Assembly: GCF_002197665.1 (NCBI RefSeq)
Contig: NZ_NBBJ01000001.1
Location: forward strand, 124,001 to 188,000
Length of the DNA stretch: 64,000 nucleotides
DNA from: Sphingomonas mucosissima
GTDB taxonomy: Bacteria > Pseudomonadota > Alphaproteobacteria > Sphingomonadales > Sphingomonadaceae
Direction of reading: 5' to 3'
Shown here: in pieces, positions 62,168-64,000 of the stretch
Numbering within the stretch: the first letter of the stretch is position 1
Layout: each line of letters opens with the position of its first letter
Notes under the pieces: model-generated
Told to the model about the DNA's origin: nothing
Databases searched by the model: none
Seen by the model: only the letters and a program-made list of their open reading frames with translations
Translations under genes and position numbers: made by a program

Positions 62168-63412
62168 TCAGTATTTGCTGAGTTCGACCGGCAACTTGCG
62201 ATAGCCGTGCACGAAGCAAGCGGAGACCCGCTCCGGCGCCCCGACAACGTTCACGCGCATGCGCCGCTTGGCCATTTCCTCCAGCAGGATGCCGATCTGA
62301 AGCTCAGCCAGGCGCGCACCAACGCAGCGGTGGATGCCGTGCCCGAAGGCGAGGTGGCGACGCGCATTGGGCCGGTCGACGATCAGCTTGTCCGCATCCT
62401 CGCCAAACACGCTCTCGTCGCGGTTCCCCGAAATGTACCACAGCGCCAGCTTGTCGCCCGCCTTGATCTGCTGACCCATCAGCTCGGTGTCCTGCGTCGC
62501 GGTACGGCGCATATGGGCGAGCGGGGTCTGCCAGCGGATGATCTCACTCACCGCGTTGGGGATGAGCGCGGGATCAGCCTCCAGCTTGGCGCGCTGATCG
62601 GGATATTTGTCGAGGCCATAGGCGAGGCCCGACATCGTGTTGCGCGTGGTATCGTTGCCGCCGACGATCAGAAGGATGAGGTTCCCGAGAAACTCATTGT
62701 CGTCCATCTCGCGCATCGCGTCCGAATGAATCATCATGCTGATGAGATCGGGCTGGAGCGGCTTGTCGAGCTTCTCGTTCCACAGGCGGCGGAAGTAGGT
62801 GCCGCATTCGTACATGTGCATCAGCCGCTGCTGACGCAGATCCTCGTTCTTGATGATCTCGATATCCCCGGCCCAATCGGACCAGAAGGTGAGCTTGCGG
62901 CGATCCTCCCAGGGAAAGTCGAACAGGATCGCCAGCATCTGCGTGGTCAGTTCGATCGCGACGGTGTCCACCCAGTCGAACTGTTCGCCCCAGGGGAGCG
63001 TATCGAGCACCTCTTCGGTCCGGCGGCGAATGTCCGAGGACAGGCGCGTCATCTCTGATGGCGTGAAGGCAGGAGCAACGGTGCGGCGCTGCGCGGTGTG
63101 CACGGGACGGTCTCGCGCGATGAACATCGGCATCCGTACGGCGTTCGGGTCGGTCGGGTCGAAATCGGCGATCGTGATTCCGCCTGCCTCGGACGAATAG
63201 AGATCGGGGAGCGACTCGACCTCGACGATCGGCTTGTACGAGGAAACCGACCAATAAGGCCCGAACTCCGAATTGGTCACATAATGGACCGGCGCCTCGG
63301 CACGCAGGCGGGCGAACGGCTCGCGCCAGGTATCGTCACGATAAAGCTCTGACCTGCTGACATCGAAGGGATCAGCCGATCCCGCTACATCCCTGGCAAG
63401 CGTCGCCATCAT
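62168..63412 (-). CDS. Cytochrome P450
   Basis: A 414-residue soluble bacterial cytochrome P450 monooxygenase. The oxygen-activating I-helix shows LIVGGNDTTRN, the ExxR is EIIRWQ, and the heme ligand Cys363 lies in FGHGIHRCVG. The sequence resembles the CYP153-like and related bacterial families by its length and HIHRCxG pattern, but no family assignment is certain. No ferredoxin or ferredoxin reductase gene is adjacent. It is a candidate for fatty-acid, terpene or alkane hydroxylation. Confidence 0.92.
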   Translation of the reverse strand: MMATLARDVAGSADPFDVSRSELYRDDTWREPFARLRAEAPVHYVTNSEFGPYWSVSSYKPIVEVESLPDLYSSEAGGITIADFDPTDPNAVRMPMFIARDRPVHTAQRRTVAPAFTPSEMTRLSSDIRRRTEEVLDTLPWGEQFDWVDTVAIELTTQMLAILFDFPWEDRRKLTFWSDWAGDIEIIKNEDLRQQRLMHMYECGTYFRRLWNEKLDKPLQPDLISMMIHSDAMREMDDNEFLGNLILLIVGGNDTTRNTMSGLAYGLDKYPDQRAKLEADPALIPNAVSEIIRWQTPLAHMRRTATQDTELMGQQIKAGDKLALWYISGNRDESVFGEDADKLIVDRPNARRHLAFGHGIHRCVGARLAELQIGILLEEMAKRRMRVNVVGAPERVSACFVHGYRKLPVELSKY

Positions 63413-63461
63413 CTCTCTCCCGCGTTCTATGCGACAAGGAAGAACTCAACTGACAATCTTG

Positions 63462-64000
63462 TCAATAGGGGATGCTTCCGCCCGTCTTGCCTCCTCTTCG
63501 GAACAGCTTTTTCCAGGCACTGGCTGGGCTGCCGGACTGGAGAACGCCGCGGCGGAAGAGGCGCGCGCCGACGCTGATGAAGATGGCCACCCACAGCATC
63601 TGCCAAGCCAGCGCGACGATATGTGCCCACAACTCAGGTGAGTTCGCGGCGCGTCCCGCCATCGCGAAGGGAGAGGAGAGCGGGAAAACTTCCGCAATGG
63701 TTGCCAGCCGGCTGTCCGGATCCGATGCGGCCGCCGAGGCGAGCCCGAACATCGCCACCTGAAGGATGGTGATCGGCAGCGAGAGCATCTGGATCTCGCG
63801 CATGGTCGAGGCTTGCGCGCCCACGCCGAGAAAGACTGAGCCGAGCAGGAGATAAGCGGTGGTGAAATAGCCAGCGAAGAGCAGCACGAAGGTGCCGAAC
63901 CCTACGGCGGGCGCCATGCCGGCAAGGTCGGCGCTGGCGGGCAGCAACATGCCGATCTGGCTGACTACCACTCCCCAGAAACCGACAAACAGCACGGCCA
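63462..64000 (-). CDS. ABC-2 type transporter permease, C-terminal part (gene continues past window)
   Basis: At least 178 residues of a polytopic membrane protein whose 5' end lies beyond position 64000. The helices LFAGYFTTAYLLLGSVFLGVGAQASTMREIQMLSLPITILQVAMFGLASA and IVALAWQMLWVAIFISVGARLFRRGVLQSG resemble the C-terminal half of ABC-2 permeases of the NatB/YhaP type, which export sodium or drugs. The matching ATPase should be encoded just upstream, outside the window. Confidence 0.75.
   Translation of the reverse strand, partial: AVLFVGFWGVVVSQIGMLLPASADLAGMAPAVGFGTFVLLFAGYFTTAYLLLGSVFLGVGAQASTMREIQMLSLPITILQVAMFGLASAAASDPDSRLATIAEVFPLSSPFAMAGRAANSPELWAHIVALAWQMLWVAIFISVGARLFRRGVLQSGSPASAWKKLFRRGGKTGGSIPY

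Overview
The window is a stretch of high-GC alphaproteobacterial chromosome, most likely from Sphingomonas or a close relative in the Sphingomonadales. This is inferred from gene content: a CpdR-type response regulator, a GapR-type DUF2312 protein, a ubiquinol-cytochrome c chaperone coupled to a DUF177 protein, SapC and RcnB family proteins, a RodZ/CpoB/TilS/FtsH run, and many short palindromes with GCCGGC-type arms between genes. There are no insertion sequences, prophage genes, CRISPR arrays or integrases, so this looks like a core chromosome segment.

Layout. 0-5.2 kb (minus strand): scoA-scoB (3-oxoacid CoA-transferase), then leuC, a possible 38-residue exported peptide, leuD and the start of a quinone oxidoreductase. 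An array of seven palindromes separates scoB from leuC, and a perfect 18-bp palindrome sits just upstream of scoA. 5.3-11.3 kb: an SMP-30 family protein divergent from a thiamine-diphosphate enzyme, an orphan membrane protein, the DUF177/chaperone pair, BamE and an RcnB-like protein. 11.3-17.5 kb (plus): a hairpin-rich leader, an NfrB-like glycosyltransferase coupled to an NfrA-C-like partner, a TauE/SafE transporter coupled to a TIGR02186-like protein, and a HerA-like ATPase. 17.5-22.2 kb (minus): a dicarboxylate symporter, a SixA phosphatase and a DinG-like helicase. 22.3-25.5 kb (plus): sucC, etfB and etfA, closed by a strong terminator.

25.6-33.5 kb: a small charged protein, an RlpA lipoprotein, tRNA-Val(GAC), cpdR, an N-formylglutamate amidohydrolase, a candidate small RNA on the minus strand, SapC, an FAD oxidoreductase, an RhlE-like RNA helicase and a Nudix hydrolase. 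33.5-44.8 kb: a TonB-like transducer, GST, dienelactone hydrolase, TspO-like protein, a minus-strand run of DUF4136 lipoprotein, M14 carboxypeptidase, GNAT and MipA, then zinc-free L36, a HAD hydrolase, pyruvate kinase, DUF1244, a periplasmic amidohydrolase and GapR. 45-50.5 kb: a second HerA-like ATPase, a YebC protein, and ruvC-ruvA-parA-ruvB with a ParA-like ATPase between ruvA and ruvB. 50.5-64 kb: an RTX-repeat protein, a small membrane protein, ptsP, a RodZ-like protein, cpoB, tilS, ftsH, a DUF3667 protein, a cytochrome P450 and a truncated ABC permease.

Much of the content is housekeeping: leucine synthesis, ketone/acyl-CoA and electron-transfer metabolism, outer-membrane assembly, recombination repair and proteolysis. 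The least explained items are the candidate small RNA at 28386-28492, the palindrome array at 2561-3050, the scoAB operator-like palindrome, the peptide between leuC and leuD, the hairpin leader at 11371-11450 and a nested palindrome downstream of ftsH. No complete novel multi-gene system is evident.
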